Origin: Diplonema papillatum
Lineage: Eukaryota; Euglenozoa; Diplonemea; Diplonemida; Diplonemidae
Assembly (NCBI GenBank): GCA_030068145.1
Contig: JAPJBO010000141.1
Location: 248,001 to 312,000, forward strand
Direction of reading: 5' to 3'
Length of the DNA stretch: 64,000 bases
Shown: piece by piece, positions 10,101 to 31,700 of the stretch
Layout of the letters: every line of letters starts with the position of its first letter
Position numbering within the stretch: the stretch's first letter is position 1
Made by a program: the position numbers and the translations under genes
The notes under the pieces: generated by a model
Databases searched by the model: none
What the model was told of the DNA's origin: nothing
What the model saw: the letters and a program-made list of their open reading frames with translations, nothing else

Positions 10101-10318
10101 TGCAACCGTTCGTCCGCAAGGTTCAGCGTCTTCGTCCGCTGTGCGACCGTGATCTTCAAGTCGACTTTGCTCGACAGCGTCGACTCCGGCAGCACCCGGG
10201 TTTTGTTGAAGTCCAGCGTAGTCGGGCTCATAACCGCCCGCGCCGAAGAGCTCGACGTCGTCGTCGGACTCGTCACGAACTCCCGGGGGGCCTCGTCTCT
10301 GGTCTGTGTGCAGCCCAT
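3880..10318 (-). CDS. Leucine-rich repeat protein, two exons, predicted acylated N-terminus
   Basis: Exon 1 is 10318-9677 and exon 2 is 4134-3880 (stop TGA), giving 298 residues. The donor reads GTATGC and the acceptor ends CGGCAG; both lie in phase 0, and splicing rebuilds a continuous repeat ladder. About nine LRRs of the LxxLxLSxNxL type run from residue 65 to about 260, for example LNLSMNRL, LDLSSNRL and LDISNNKI. The C-terminal tail (LLLKNNRVKEADLL) resembles the capping end of LRRC57 and plant PIRL-type proteins. Residues 2-3 are Gly-Cys with Thr at 6, which fits N-myristoylation plus palmitoylation and so a membrane-attached scaffold; this is inferred from the motif. No enzyme domain is seen. 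The intron (9676-4135) holds LINE copy A and family D. The exact orthologue is uncertain. Confidence 0.85.
4214..4493 (+). repeat. Family D dispersed repeat, long copy
   Basis: About 280 bp inside the LRR intron, near-identical to 58016-58255. Shared blocks include GCCTGCTACACGGGAG, TTCACGTGTTCGGCGGTACT, CTACCGATTTCCCAAACTAA and the TGTGGTTGACCGTC..GGAGCGGCCTTTT end, followed by a T-rich tract. Confidence 0.8.
4538..4720. repeat. Family P palindrome-bearing repeat, degraded copy
   Basis: It contains CTGCCGGCTTGCCGGCCGATT and, near 4690, AAAATCAGCCGGCCGATT, imperfect versions of the CAGCCGGCTG palindromes found at 14946-15640 and 63974-63990. It lies in the LRR intron just beyond the 3' end of LINE copy A. 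Confidence 0.5.
4827..8937 (-). mobile_element. APE-type LINE, copy A, 5'-truncated
   Basis: This is a 4.1-kb copy of the LINE that is complete at 28721-35196. It keeps the 3' end with its (CT)n tail and most of ORF2, and lacks ORF1 and the first part of the endonuclease. The match to the full copy stops at 8937, where the flank changes. A 7-bp direct repeat, AGATAGA, is at 4820-4826 and 8938-8944. It sits in the LRR intron in sense orientation. The coding part is uninterrupted and differs from the full copy by only a few dozen residues, so it is young. Confidence 0.9.
4905..8909 (-). CDS. LINE ORF2, truncated: partial endonuclease, reverse transcriptase, zinc knuckle
   Basis: An open frame of 1334 residues from the first in-frame Met; its own start has been lost with the 5' end. 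It keeps the C-terminal half of the APE-like endonuclease (VVAGDLNTDP, SRIDLVLTN, PTHKAI). The reverse transcriptase follows, with GVDGWR, LRPITVSSV, SQHGFRKGHS, ALDFAKCFD, GILQGCPISV and the catalytic FADDLYLL. Further on is a CCHC-type element, CEFCDGG..HYFWEC. The E of the endonuclease QET motif is missing, so this copy cannot make a whole endonuclease. No stop interrupts the frame. Confidence 0.9.
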   Translation of the reverse strand: MRKGLPACVVSPFDVVEERAYEAARFLHVRVATGSGKGALHVVSLYGHCGHSARIEREKLVEGVLWGMRRRLGAVPIVVAGDLNTDPLNSPALRFALRNGWTDCAELHAKSLSRPPEHTCYHGEPSRIDLVLTNEIASSALGNVETFEAGFPTHKAIRAELHLTAFQQLNAVFRFPRAIPGSGLTDRTDTAALKAVVAKYRLADPCPRGLEDSQRVDFLWLRISRAAEDYLLQKSKIEGNLAAYRGRGERRRLSTQRVSARPSPEGAGADTAPLKRARCLLGRMREYSAARAKWEDMSSAPCPLSLLLKGQWDKIRSFQSFILQRTDGKCALPLIPPSAKAARGLSHTISDVCQSLAQTTLNSRYLEIARCQRELRNPLGKESFAWVKKEAPPTFYFTNGRDGRLTANLVEVDATVRRKWDPVLRMYAGKKEPEFAPFLREYGDFIAQHPCQLGPITADRLRSIARKKGVQSSCGVDGWRMREVAALPDTILEGFAAVLNEVEETGLWPDGVLDALVTLIPKGEGDDPLKLRPITVSSVVYRLWASVRLQEVLVWQEQWIHESQHGFRKGHSCDDVVMDIALSIEESLINGTPLHGIALDFAKCFDRVPQGLVLDLVEALGLHERVLAPLRHVYKYLRRRFKYPLGVGDEFKVTNGILQGCPISVVLINALLSVLSKALVSRARVSPKSFADDLYLLSRLAKLLQEGIEVTAIFGSLTGLALNEGKCASFSTSEKGPRLEVGGKAVKSVKTVKVLGVPLGTEGPVDNGRSDATVEAAARLEASPLKPRTKFRVMQTIAASAHYGAAYCANSAGGFANNSVLRTALSACLIPRSNRAKSPLATLTLVAKAHLCDPACASGYSSLRTAAKQYQKERFRLRMDALLVSGADASLKGPVGLISNLLREIRFLPAKRHSFELLSFEGATVPFSGKETLHFVREGLRLRAWRYLTTQRQGYSGIERGVDVRLLNRLWQNRATEDRLSFAIRKCIAGAVYSREWCNRKWGTDDGVCEFCDGGTPGTLLHYFWECPGPGGRWVNLRCRLDVAGVAAQNMPLCLSTRGIPPIGTPPVLVERVQKLIGTISIEMAQAQRNIATTRPWELASAAAGRYDVELARDSRELLTKQIGTRFAATLVYWLRNLRWVNTPPLPTTGVELALDFEAYTRSKLPGETFAEKGLQIGYLTRAINDLSFADTGASAFPGKWRQGVCSLRCLGAPAMPGFTHRPRFAAGRRTEAMLNGIVAVCSKDSWNDAKPVYPQDVAFAQWKLKFPIKVLAAAVGRAVARKKRARSVTRRRSPARRARPPARAPAAAPTPVPPLTVAEPQPAARLRSGLRPP
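9284..9340 (+). repeat. Family P terminal hairpin, short copy
   Basis: CCGGCCGAAATCGGCCGCC followed by TTTTTCCTTAGCGCGAACAC matches the end of the family P copy at 63960-64000 read in reverse (CCGGCTGAAATCAGCCG then TTTTTTCCTTAGCGCGAAC). It looks like one end of an element. Confidence 0.6.
9677..10318 (-). CDS. LRR protein, exon 1
   Basis: It encodes residues 1-214: a 60-residue serine/threonine-rich N-terminal part beginning MGCTQT, then LRRs 1-7. The start is the first ATG of the frame and supplies the acylation motif. The donor is GTG followed by GTATGC; the frame continues for some 65 codons into the intron but loses the LRR pattern at once. Confidence 0.85.
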
Positions 10319-10800
10319 TGCGCTTTTTTTGCGAGTTCAAGAGTTGATATTCACTCGCACACGATTCCGGGATTCCGAAGTCTCCGAAGTGGGCTGATTT
10401 CTTTTTGTTGTTCTTTTCTTCTTCTTTTTTTGAAAGAAAAAAAGAAGGGTGGAACTTCCTCTTCCTACCTCTTTTTCGCTTCTTTTTCCTTTCCTTCTCG
10501 CTCGAGAGCGAAGGTTCCTAGCTCGACCGACCGAGTATCGGCGGCCGCTCTGATCTTTTTCTGAGGGTTTCCTACAGGTGTGAAGCCTCGGGCGGCCGGA
10601 TCCTTTTCCTTTTAAAGCGCTGGCACCAAGAGAGAGAGGGGAATGCGCGCTCTTTTTGCTGTTTTGTTTTTGTTTTTCTTTTGTGTGATGTTTTGTGGAG
10701 TGTGTCTTTTCTCTGTGGACGAGCAAAGCCTTGCAGGATTTTAAAGGTGCGAGAAATGACGGCCCGGCCGGTCCACACCCCCGGCAATAATTGTTTGAGG
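10319..10800. promoter_or_regulatory. Upstream region of the LRR gene
   Basis: This must hold the 5' UTR and promoter of the minus-strand LRR gene. It is rich in pyrimidine tracts on the plus strand (10390-10500) and contains no gene-like frame. No TATA element or initiator could be assigned with confidence. Confidence 0.3.
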
Positions 10801-10804
10801 GTTA

Positions 10805-11440
10805 GAATGCAGAATATCTGTTGCGATGGCCTGCGTTAGTCACTGGGTGGGCGAAGACTATCTCTTCGATCGTGCCCTGTGTTGTGCTTCCTCGCCGATG
10901 TGTGCATGCTTCTGCGATGCCTGGCTTCGCCTTCACGGGTGGCGCTGGGCACTTCTTCTTCCGTTGGGGCGTCGTCATCCCTCGTCGACTATAATTGCCA
11001 GTGATGGCCTACGATAGTTGAGGCTAGTTTGGGTTAGAACGCAAAGAATCTGTGGCGATAATCTGTGTCGCCGGCGGCGCGGTTATCTCTTCGCGCGTGA
11101 TGTGCCACTGCTTTCGCCTCTTGAGCTCGTCTTGATCGTCGCGCTCAGGCGCGCGTTTGGTGCTTCGCTTCTCCTTCGATTGCTCGTCCAGGTGCGTCGG
11201 TTGCGCGTCGATAGTTGCTTCCGGCGGCGCTTGGGCGATGACCGCGCCGTCTTCTGTGGCGTTGCGAGATTGATCGTCGCTTCTTCGTCTTCGCTCCCGA
11301 GATTGGGGATCGCTCTTCGTCCTCAGCTGCTTTCGGAAGCACAGTGGATGAGGTTAGAATGCAGAACTGTGACTGTGGCGATGAGGTTAGAATGCAGAAC
11401 TGTGACTGTGGCGATGGCCTGCAATAGCCACTGGATGACT
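10805..11440. repeat. Family E degenerate repeats in the LRR-CCDC22 gap
   Basis: Several related segments carry the GTTAGAATGCAGAAT core (10803, 11033, 11351, 11386), two with GCGATGGCCTGC. The pair at 11349-11416 is a 35-bp tandem duplication. Related copies lie near 43683, 48678 and 56321, where TTCGATCGTGCCGTGTCGTG often follows. Apparent open frames here are not supported. Confidence 0.6.
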
Positions 11441-11529
11441 ACCACTCACGATACCCGCTAGCCTGTGATAGGGCCCCCCTAACATCTAATTCATGCAGCG
11501 TTTCCCCCCAGAGTGCTGTCATCACAGGC

Positions 11530-11690
11530 ATCTTGACCGGTCCATCCCCTCTTGATAGACCGTGATAGACCGAAGAATGCAGCACCGGGCAATTCGATGC
11601 AGCTCTAGGGACTAGGGATGATTCACTGTGATAACCAGCGGCAGGCACTTCGATGCAGTTTCAAGAGATAGGGACGGACCGGCTCACATC
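11530..11690 (-). repeat. Family I repeat, inverted relative to 43830-43990
   Basis: The segment from CCGGTCCATCCCCTCTTGA through TGATAGACCGAAGAATGC to AGTTTCAAGAGATAGGGACG is the reverse complement, with few changes, of 43830-43990. Confidence 0.75.
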
Positions 11691-12540
11691 TCTTTAATTG
11701 CGCGTCTGCGACTGTATCGCGTCCCCGTTGTCCAAGGCGGTATCTTGCCCGTCAACCGCAGTTACACGGCCGTTGTTGAGACGGTCCATCCCTATGTCCT
11801 GGAAGTGGCCGCTGTCCACGTATGGCAAGCTACAATGGGGCAATTTGGGACAAAAATTATGAGGGCTTTTTCACCGTGGTTCAGCTGGAAAACTCATGCA
11901 AATCCCCCAAAAAAAGCACTTCTGTGGAGTAGGTAGCTAAGTTCGATTCCGTTGGTACTAAAAGAAAGTTCGGGGAACGAGTGTGGTAGGAAGGTGGTTC
12001 AGCCCTCGTCCCGAAGAATTTCCTGCTCGGCACAGTGTTTCCTGGATAGCAACCAGACCGTCCACTTATTCGTCCACTCCTCCTTCCCGTAGTTAACCCA
12101 GGTATACCGTTTTAGAATCCTCTACATATTTCCAGTAGAAGCTTGGCGATAGCGGATCGAAGCGGCTTCCGTATGCAGCAGCTTTCTCATGCTGCGAAAC
12201 CGTAGGCCCCCATTCTGCAGGATAACCCATCGGAGTATATTACGTCCCGATTCCGCCACACAGCCCGTGCCTGACCAAGATGTCGAAACCCCGAAGCAGA
12301 AGAGACCAAATCGAACAAAATGGCGACAGGGGCCACGCGGGAATTGAAAGGAAACTGGGGAGCTTTTTACTGAGCGAAGCACGCTGAACGGTACGTTTTC
12401 TTTTCAAATAGTACAAGTGTACTGAAGGGGGTGCGTGTTCCGGAGAAGACCGGGCATCATGCAATTTCCTTCATGACCATGTTCGAATCCGCGGTTTCCA
12501 ATCTGTTTGGAAATCGTTTTCCTCGTTCCATCCAGAATTG
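11691..12540. other. Intergenic, no gene recognised
   Basis: About 850 bp with no long or family-like frame and no strong repeat that I could match inside the window. Confidence 0.4.
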
Positions 12541-12725
12541 AAATATTTGGTAATGGTCCTGCTGCAGGTTCACCTACAGCAACCTTGTTACGACGTTTGC
12601 TTCCTCCTGCAAAACATTGCTTGGATTCGGGCGCTGAACTTGCCGCCAAGAACGAGCTTCCCTCTCCCAAGCTCAACTCCACAGTGTGTACAAACGGCAG
12701 GGACGTGTTACAGTGCAAGCTGTTG
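12541..12725 (-). pseudogene. Fragment of SSU (18S) rRNA 3' end with the start of ITS1, diverged
   Basis: On the minus strand this reads ACGTCCCTGCCGTTTGTACA, then GTCGTAACAAGGTTGCTGTA and GGTGAACCTGCAGCAGGACC. These are the universally conserved 3'-terminal blocks of nuclear SSU rRNA with a few changes. The region between the two blocks is shortened and diverged compared with a working SSU gene, and no rDNA context surrounds it. A sister copy is at 27545-27735. It is a fossil or an rRNA-derived repeat, not a functional gene. Confidence 0.85.
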
Positions 12726-13299
12726 ACTTGCGCTTGCTAGGCATTCCTCATGCAAGGAGAATAATTGCAATCATCGATCCTCATCACGACGCAAGCTCAA
12801 AAGATTTCCCATTATCTTCAAGATAGCTTAGATAAGTAGCCGAAAAGCTCGTTCGATGCGTCGTAGTAGTGCGCGTGCGGCCTAGGACAATTAGGAGCAT
12901 CACAGACCTGCTATTGGCTCGCTTTTCCTCGCGCTTTAAGTCGCGCGCAGTTCCCTTAAGAAGTAACGAGATGCAAAGTGCAACAAGAGGACTGTTTTGC
13001 ACACGCGCACCCACACAAAAGGTGGATCATCCGCACGACCGACTGGTCATTGGATGCCGATCACCCGTTGCTTCGTTTATCAGTGCGAAAAGCCCGATTC
13101 CGGAAATGCTCGTGTTCTGCGCCTTACGGGACTTTGCTGCGGGGGTTGCGGCTCGTGTGTATGTCTCCCGTTTACTCGGTTGGGATGACGGCCACGGCCA
13201 GGACACTGTGGACTCCTGTCACGTATGCGCATGGTGTACGCGTAAGCGCTTTCATCCCGATGAAGAGATTACTTGCAAGGCACCATTACCACCGTTCAT

Positions 13300-13359
13300 A
13301 GAGCACAGGTCTTGATGTGAGGGGTTTATCCCAACCCCTCGCATGAAGACCTGTGCTCT
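13300..13359. repeat. 27-bp inverted repeat (hairpin)
   Basis: Arms 13300-13326 and 13333-13359 pair with two mismatches around a six-base loop. The hairpin lies just before an SSU rRNA fragment and may mark the boundary of that inserted segment. Confidence 0.8.
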
Positions 13360-13374
13360 GGCTGAATACCAGCA

Positions 13375-13545
13375 GTACGCTGATGCCCAGCAAACCGGGC
13401 CACCTTGCAACCTGAGCTCCAACGAGGATCCAACTACGAGCTCTTTAACAGCAGCAGCATTAATATACGCTGTTGGTGCTGGAATTACCGCGGGTGTTGG
13501 CACCAGGCTTGTCCACCAATTCACAGAAGCTGGAGTGAGGGTGTG
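13375..13545 (-). pseudogene. Fragment of central SSU (18S) rRNA, diverged
   Basis: The minus strand contains GGTGCCAACACCCGCGGTAA, TTCCAGCACCAACAGCGTAT and GTTAAAGAGCTCGTAGTTGG. These correspond to the conserved '530 loop' and V4 entry of eukaryotic SSU rRNA with several substitutions. It ends about 130 bp from the CCDC22 stop codon. The substitutions in near-invariant positions mark it as non-functional. Confidence 0.85.
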
Positions 13546-13671
13546 TGCTGCACCCAACAGACAGCGGCAGGCAAAGCTGCGCAGTTCCAGGAGGATAGGG
13601 GTAGACCGGCGTGCCCTGTAAGAGAGCCTCACGTGCCTGGAAGCAGGGAACAAAGAGGCGACGACAGCCGC

Positions 13672-27244
<13,573 letters not shown>

Positions 27245-27544
27245 CTTTCCCGCGGGGAGGGGGCGTGGGGGGTGGGTGGGCCTATGGGTTTGTTTTGAGT
27301 GAAAGTGGTTCTTCGATGATGCTTGAAATGCCATGAGTCGGTTAGTATCCATCTTCAAAGACTGGTGCCTTGTCTGGCGACGAAAAAGACACCTTTTTTT
27401 CCTGTCGATTTTGTCCGTCGATCCGATTGCGGGAGTCGGAGAACGCAATGCAACCCTGACGCAGGACCGACCCCTCTTGCAGGAGAAAAGAGCGTGAGCG
27501 GTTGTGTACGTGAAAGAGACAGTAAGTTGTGAGTCGGTTAGTAA
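27245..27544. promoter_or_regulatory. Upstream region of CCDC22
   Basis: This holds the 5' UTR and presumably part of the promoter. The CCDC22 frame stays open to 27448 but without homology. No core promoter motif could be assigned. An SSU rRNA fragment starts at 27545. Confidence 0.35.
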
Positions 27545-27735
27545 TCATTTCCTCGTTCCATTTAGAATTGGCATATTTAGTAATGGTCCTGCTGCAGGTT
27601 CTCCTACAACAACCTTGTTACGACTTCTGCTTCCTCTCGCTGCAAAACATTGCTTGGACTCGGGCGCTGAAATTGCTGCCAAGAACGAGCTTCGTCTTCC
27701 AAGCTCGTGTGTACAAATGGGAGGGACGTAAGCGC
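27545..27735 (-). pseudogene. Second fragment of SSU (18S) rRNA 3' end with the start of ITS1
   Basis: The minus strand contains AAGTCGTAACAAGGTTGTTG and ACCTGCAGCAGGACCATTAC, as in the copy at 12541-12725, and TTACGTCCCTCCCATTTGTA from further upstream in the rRNA. Both copies share the same shortened structure between the conserved blocks, so they descend from one already altered copy. Confidence 0.85.
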
Positions 27736-28005
27736 CTACTAGGCATCCCTCATTGCCCGCCGGGGGAAATTGACAGCTACAACATGGGCCGGCCTCTTGC
27801 CGGTATCTTGCTTGCGAAGCGCCTCGAGTTGCCTCATCAATAACACTCCCCTTACCCCGCCTTCTCTTTCTGCTCGCAAAACAAAAGGTGTCAAGGGATA
27901 AGCGAAAACATGATCGAGGCGAGGGCCTGTGTGCAGGCCACAAGCGTCCGCCTTGCACGGACACCCATTTAGTTCTAGGGGCGAGTCCTGATCGTGGCAG
28001 AGGGG

Positions 28006-28216
28006 GGGGATTGCAAGAACGTGCTTGGAATGGGTATGTGCTCAACACCGCACTGGTCCCGTCTGCGCCGTGTTTCGGTCCTTTAAGCCACAGACACATA
28101 AGGCGGACCATCATCAGCGTGGAACCTGAGTGTCTGCAGACAGGACTGCGGTGTGAGTCTGGTTTGTCAGGCGGCTGTTCGTAGCTCGTCACAGCCAGGA
28201 CCACCCGTGCTACTAG
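28006..28216 (+). repeat. Family C dispersed repeat, long copy
   Basis: About 210 bp from GGGGATTGCAAGAACGTGCT to ACCACCCGTGCTA. A near-identical copy is at 45286-45497; fragments are at 1-58, 54071-54110 and 54436-54500. The internal TTTCGGTCCTTTAAGCCAC is shared by the long copies and recurs, slightly changed, in the 54436 fragment. Confidence 0.85.
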
Positions 28217-28673
28217 AGCACTGGCTGAGGGGGGGGAGGGGAATGGACGGTTTCAGGTGCAGTGGCAAATCGACAACAAGAAAGAAGAATGAAGAAGGAA
28301 CATTTCCCGGCGGCAGGGCGTCTGTACGGATGAACGAAACTGCGGACAGTCGGCATTAGCCGATCAACAACGACTGGGAATGGCAACGGTGAAATACTCT
28401 TGTACTTCATGTGTACCAGGGACGGTAGGTACAAGGAAGAAACGTCTCCGGTGGAAGGAGGGAGTTCCCGTACACTTTATTTGGTTGGTTCGTGAACCTT
28501 CTCACGCGCAGCCTTCCGGACATGTTCGTTTCCGTACAACAGGACTACCAAGGGGGGAAAACAAGACAAGAAGAAGAAAAGAAATGCGTAGTTTTGTTGA
28601 AAAAAAGAAACGGATTCTGTTTGGAGAAAGAAGAATCAACGTTCTGACACATTTGCGCCAACTGGGGGGAAAT

Positions 28674-28720
28674 CTTAGTTTGATGTTTAGACAGGACACT
28701 GCCTCTCATGTAAGATTGAG
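28674..28720. repeat. 47-bp target-site duplication, left
   Basis: All 47 bases are identical to 35197-35243; the bases outside differ on both sides. The sequence belongs to family T. Confidence 0.97.
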
Positions 28721-28797
28721 AGAGAGAGAGAGACGAGTTAGAGTGCAGGGACCATCTCTCCGGGGAGTTTCCGGTCTCCTCACTTCTCTTCGCACTG

Positions 28798-31700
28798 CTA
28801 CGGCGGGCGTAAGTCGCTCCGGAGGCGCGCCGCAGGTCGCGGCTCTGCTACAGTGAGTGGTAGCACCGGAGTTGGTGCTGCAGCGGGCGCTCTGGCCGGC
28901 GGGTGAGCTCGTCTCGCGGGGGATCGCCGCCTTGTAGCGCTGCGGGCCCTCTTCTTCCTCGCGACTGCGCGGCCTACGGCGGCGGCAAACACCTTGATGG
29001 GAAACTTCAGCTTCCAATTAGCGAAAGCTACGTCCTGAGGGTACACGGGTTTGGCGTCGTTCCACCTGTCTTTGGAGCATACTGCTTCTATGCCGTTTAA
29101 CATCAGCTCTGTCCTCCGTCCAGCTGCAAAACGTGGACGGTGTGAGAATCCCGGCATTGCCGGCGCACCCAGGCAGCGTAAAGAGCATACACCCTGTCTC
29201 CACTTCCCGGGGAAGGCTGAGGCCCCCGTGTCAGCAAAGCTTAGGTCGTTGATGGCTCGTGCTAGATATCCTATCTGCAACCCTTTTTCGGCAAACGTTT
29301 CCCCAGGCAGCTTGGATCGCGTGTAGGCCTCAAAATCCAAAGCGAGTTCCACGCCGGTCGTGGGGAGAGGGGGGGTGTTGACCCAACGTAGATTCCTTAG
29401 CCAGTAGACTAGCGACGCCGCGAAGCGCGTCCCAATCTGCTTCGTGAGGAGCTCACGGCTGTCCCTTGCCAGCTCAACGTCATATCTCCCTGCCGCGGCG
29501 GAGGCAAGCTCCCAGGGGCGCGTCGTCGCGATATTGTGCTGCGCTTGCGCCATCTCGATGGAGATGGTCCCGATCAGCTTCTGGACCCTCTCCACGAGTA
29601 CCGGCGGGGTTCCGATGGGGGGAATCCCCCGTGTGCTCAGGCATAGGGGCATATTCTGTGCCGCCACTCCTGCGACGTCGAGTCGGCAGTGTAGATTGAC
29701 CCACCTGCCCCCTGGTCCCGGGCATTCCCAGAAATAGTGTAGCAGGGTCCCCGGAGTCCCACCGTCGCAGAACTCGCATACGCCGTCACCCGTTCCCCAT
29801 CTTCTGTTGCACCACTCGCGAGAGTACACCGCTCCTGCGATGCATTTGCGGATTGCAAAGCTGAGCCTGTCCCCCGTCGCGCGGTTCTGCCACAGTCTGT
29901 TCAACAGGCGCACATCCACCCCCCTCTCGATACCCGAATAGCCTTGCCTTTGTGTCGTCAGGTAGCGCCACGCTCGAAGACGCAGGCCCTCACGGACGAA
30001 GTGCAGTGCCTCCTTCCCGGAGAAGGGCACGGTCGCACCTTCGAACGATAGCAGCTCGAAACTGTGCCGCTTCGCCGGCAGGAAACGTATCTCCCGAAGG
30101 AGATTGGATATCAGCCCGACGGGGCCCTTTAAGGAGGCGTCAGCCCCGGATACAAGGAGGGCATCCATTCGCAGCCGAAATCTCTCCTTCTGGTATTGCT
30201 TCGCGGCGGTGCGGAGTGAGCTGTACCCGGAGGCGCATGCCGGATCGCACAAGTGCGCCTTCGCAACGAGGGTAAGTGTCGCGAGGGGGCTCTTCGCCCG
30301 ATTTGAGCGAGGAATCAAGCAGGCGGAGAGAGCCGTGCGAAGAACGGAGTTGTTCGCGAAGCCCCCGGCCGAGTTGGCGCAGTAGGCCGCGCCGTAGTGG
30401 GCGGATGCCGCGATCGTCTGCATGACGCGGAACTTGGTGCGCGGCTTCAGTGGCGACGCTTCTAGCCTGGCTGCGGCTTCCACGGTCGCGTCAGACCTAC
30501 CGTTGTCCACAGGCCCTTCTGTGCCCAGGGGAACGCCCAGAACCTTAACGGTCTTCACCGATTTCATCGCCTTGCCTCCAACCTCGAGACGGGGGCCTTT
30601 TTTCGACGTCGAGAAGGCGGCACACTTGCCTTCGTTGAGAGCGAGGCCGGTCAGATTCCCAAATATCGCGGTGACATCTATTCCTTCCTGGAGCAGCTTC
30701 GCGAGTCGCGAGAGAAGGTACAAGTCATCAGCAAAGGACTTCGGACTCACTCGTGCCCGGCTGACCAGGGCTTTCGAGAGCACGGACAGAAGGGCGTTGA
30801 TCAGGACCACGGAGATAGGGCAGCCTTGGAGGATGCCGTTCGTGACCTTGAATTCATCGCCCACTCCCAGAGGGTACCTGAAACGACGTCTGAGGTACTT
30901 ATAGACGTGGCGCAGAGGCGCCAGCACACGCTCATGCAGCCCCAGAGCCTCAACTAGGTCGAGTACCAAACCTTGCGGAACGCGGTCAAAACATTTCGCA
31001 AAGTCGAGCGCGATCCCATGTAGCGGCGTTCCGTTGATAAGGGATTCCTCTATTGACAGCGCGATGTCCATGATGACGTCGTCGCAGGAGTGGCCTTTCC
31101 GGAAGCCATGTTGGGACTCGTGTATCCACTGCTCTTGCCAGACAAGAACCTCCTGCAGACGCACACTAGCCCAAAGACGATAAACGACGCTGGAGACGGT
31201 GATGGGCCGCAGCTTCAGGGGGTCATCTCCCTCTCCCTTGGGAATCAGGGTGACTAGCGCGTCAAGAACCCCGTCGGGCCATAGGCCCGTCTCCTCGACT
31301 TCGTTCAGTACTGCAGCAAACCCTTCTAGGATTGTGTCCGGCAGGGCCGCAACTTCTCGCATGCGCCAGCCGTCCACGCCGCATGACGATTGCACACCTT
31401 TCTTCCTCGCTACCGACCGTAGGCGGTCGGCCGTGATCGGGCCCAGTTGGCACGGGTGTTGCGCAATAAAGTCACCATATTCCCGCAGGAAGGGGGCGAA
31501 CTCGGGCTCCTTCTTCCCGGCATACATGCGTAGCACGGGGTCCCACTTCCTCCTTACCGTCGCATCAACTTCCACCAAGTTCGCCGTGAGTCGCCCGTCG
31601 CGACCGTTCGTAAAATAGAATGTCGGCGGCGCCTCCTTCTTCACCCAAGCAAACGACTCTTTACCCAGAGGGTTACGGAGCTCGCGCTGACACCTTGCGA

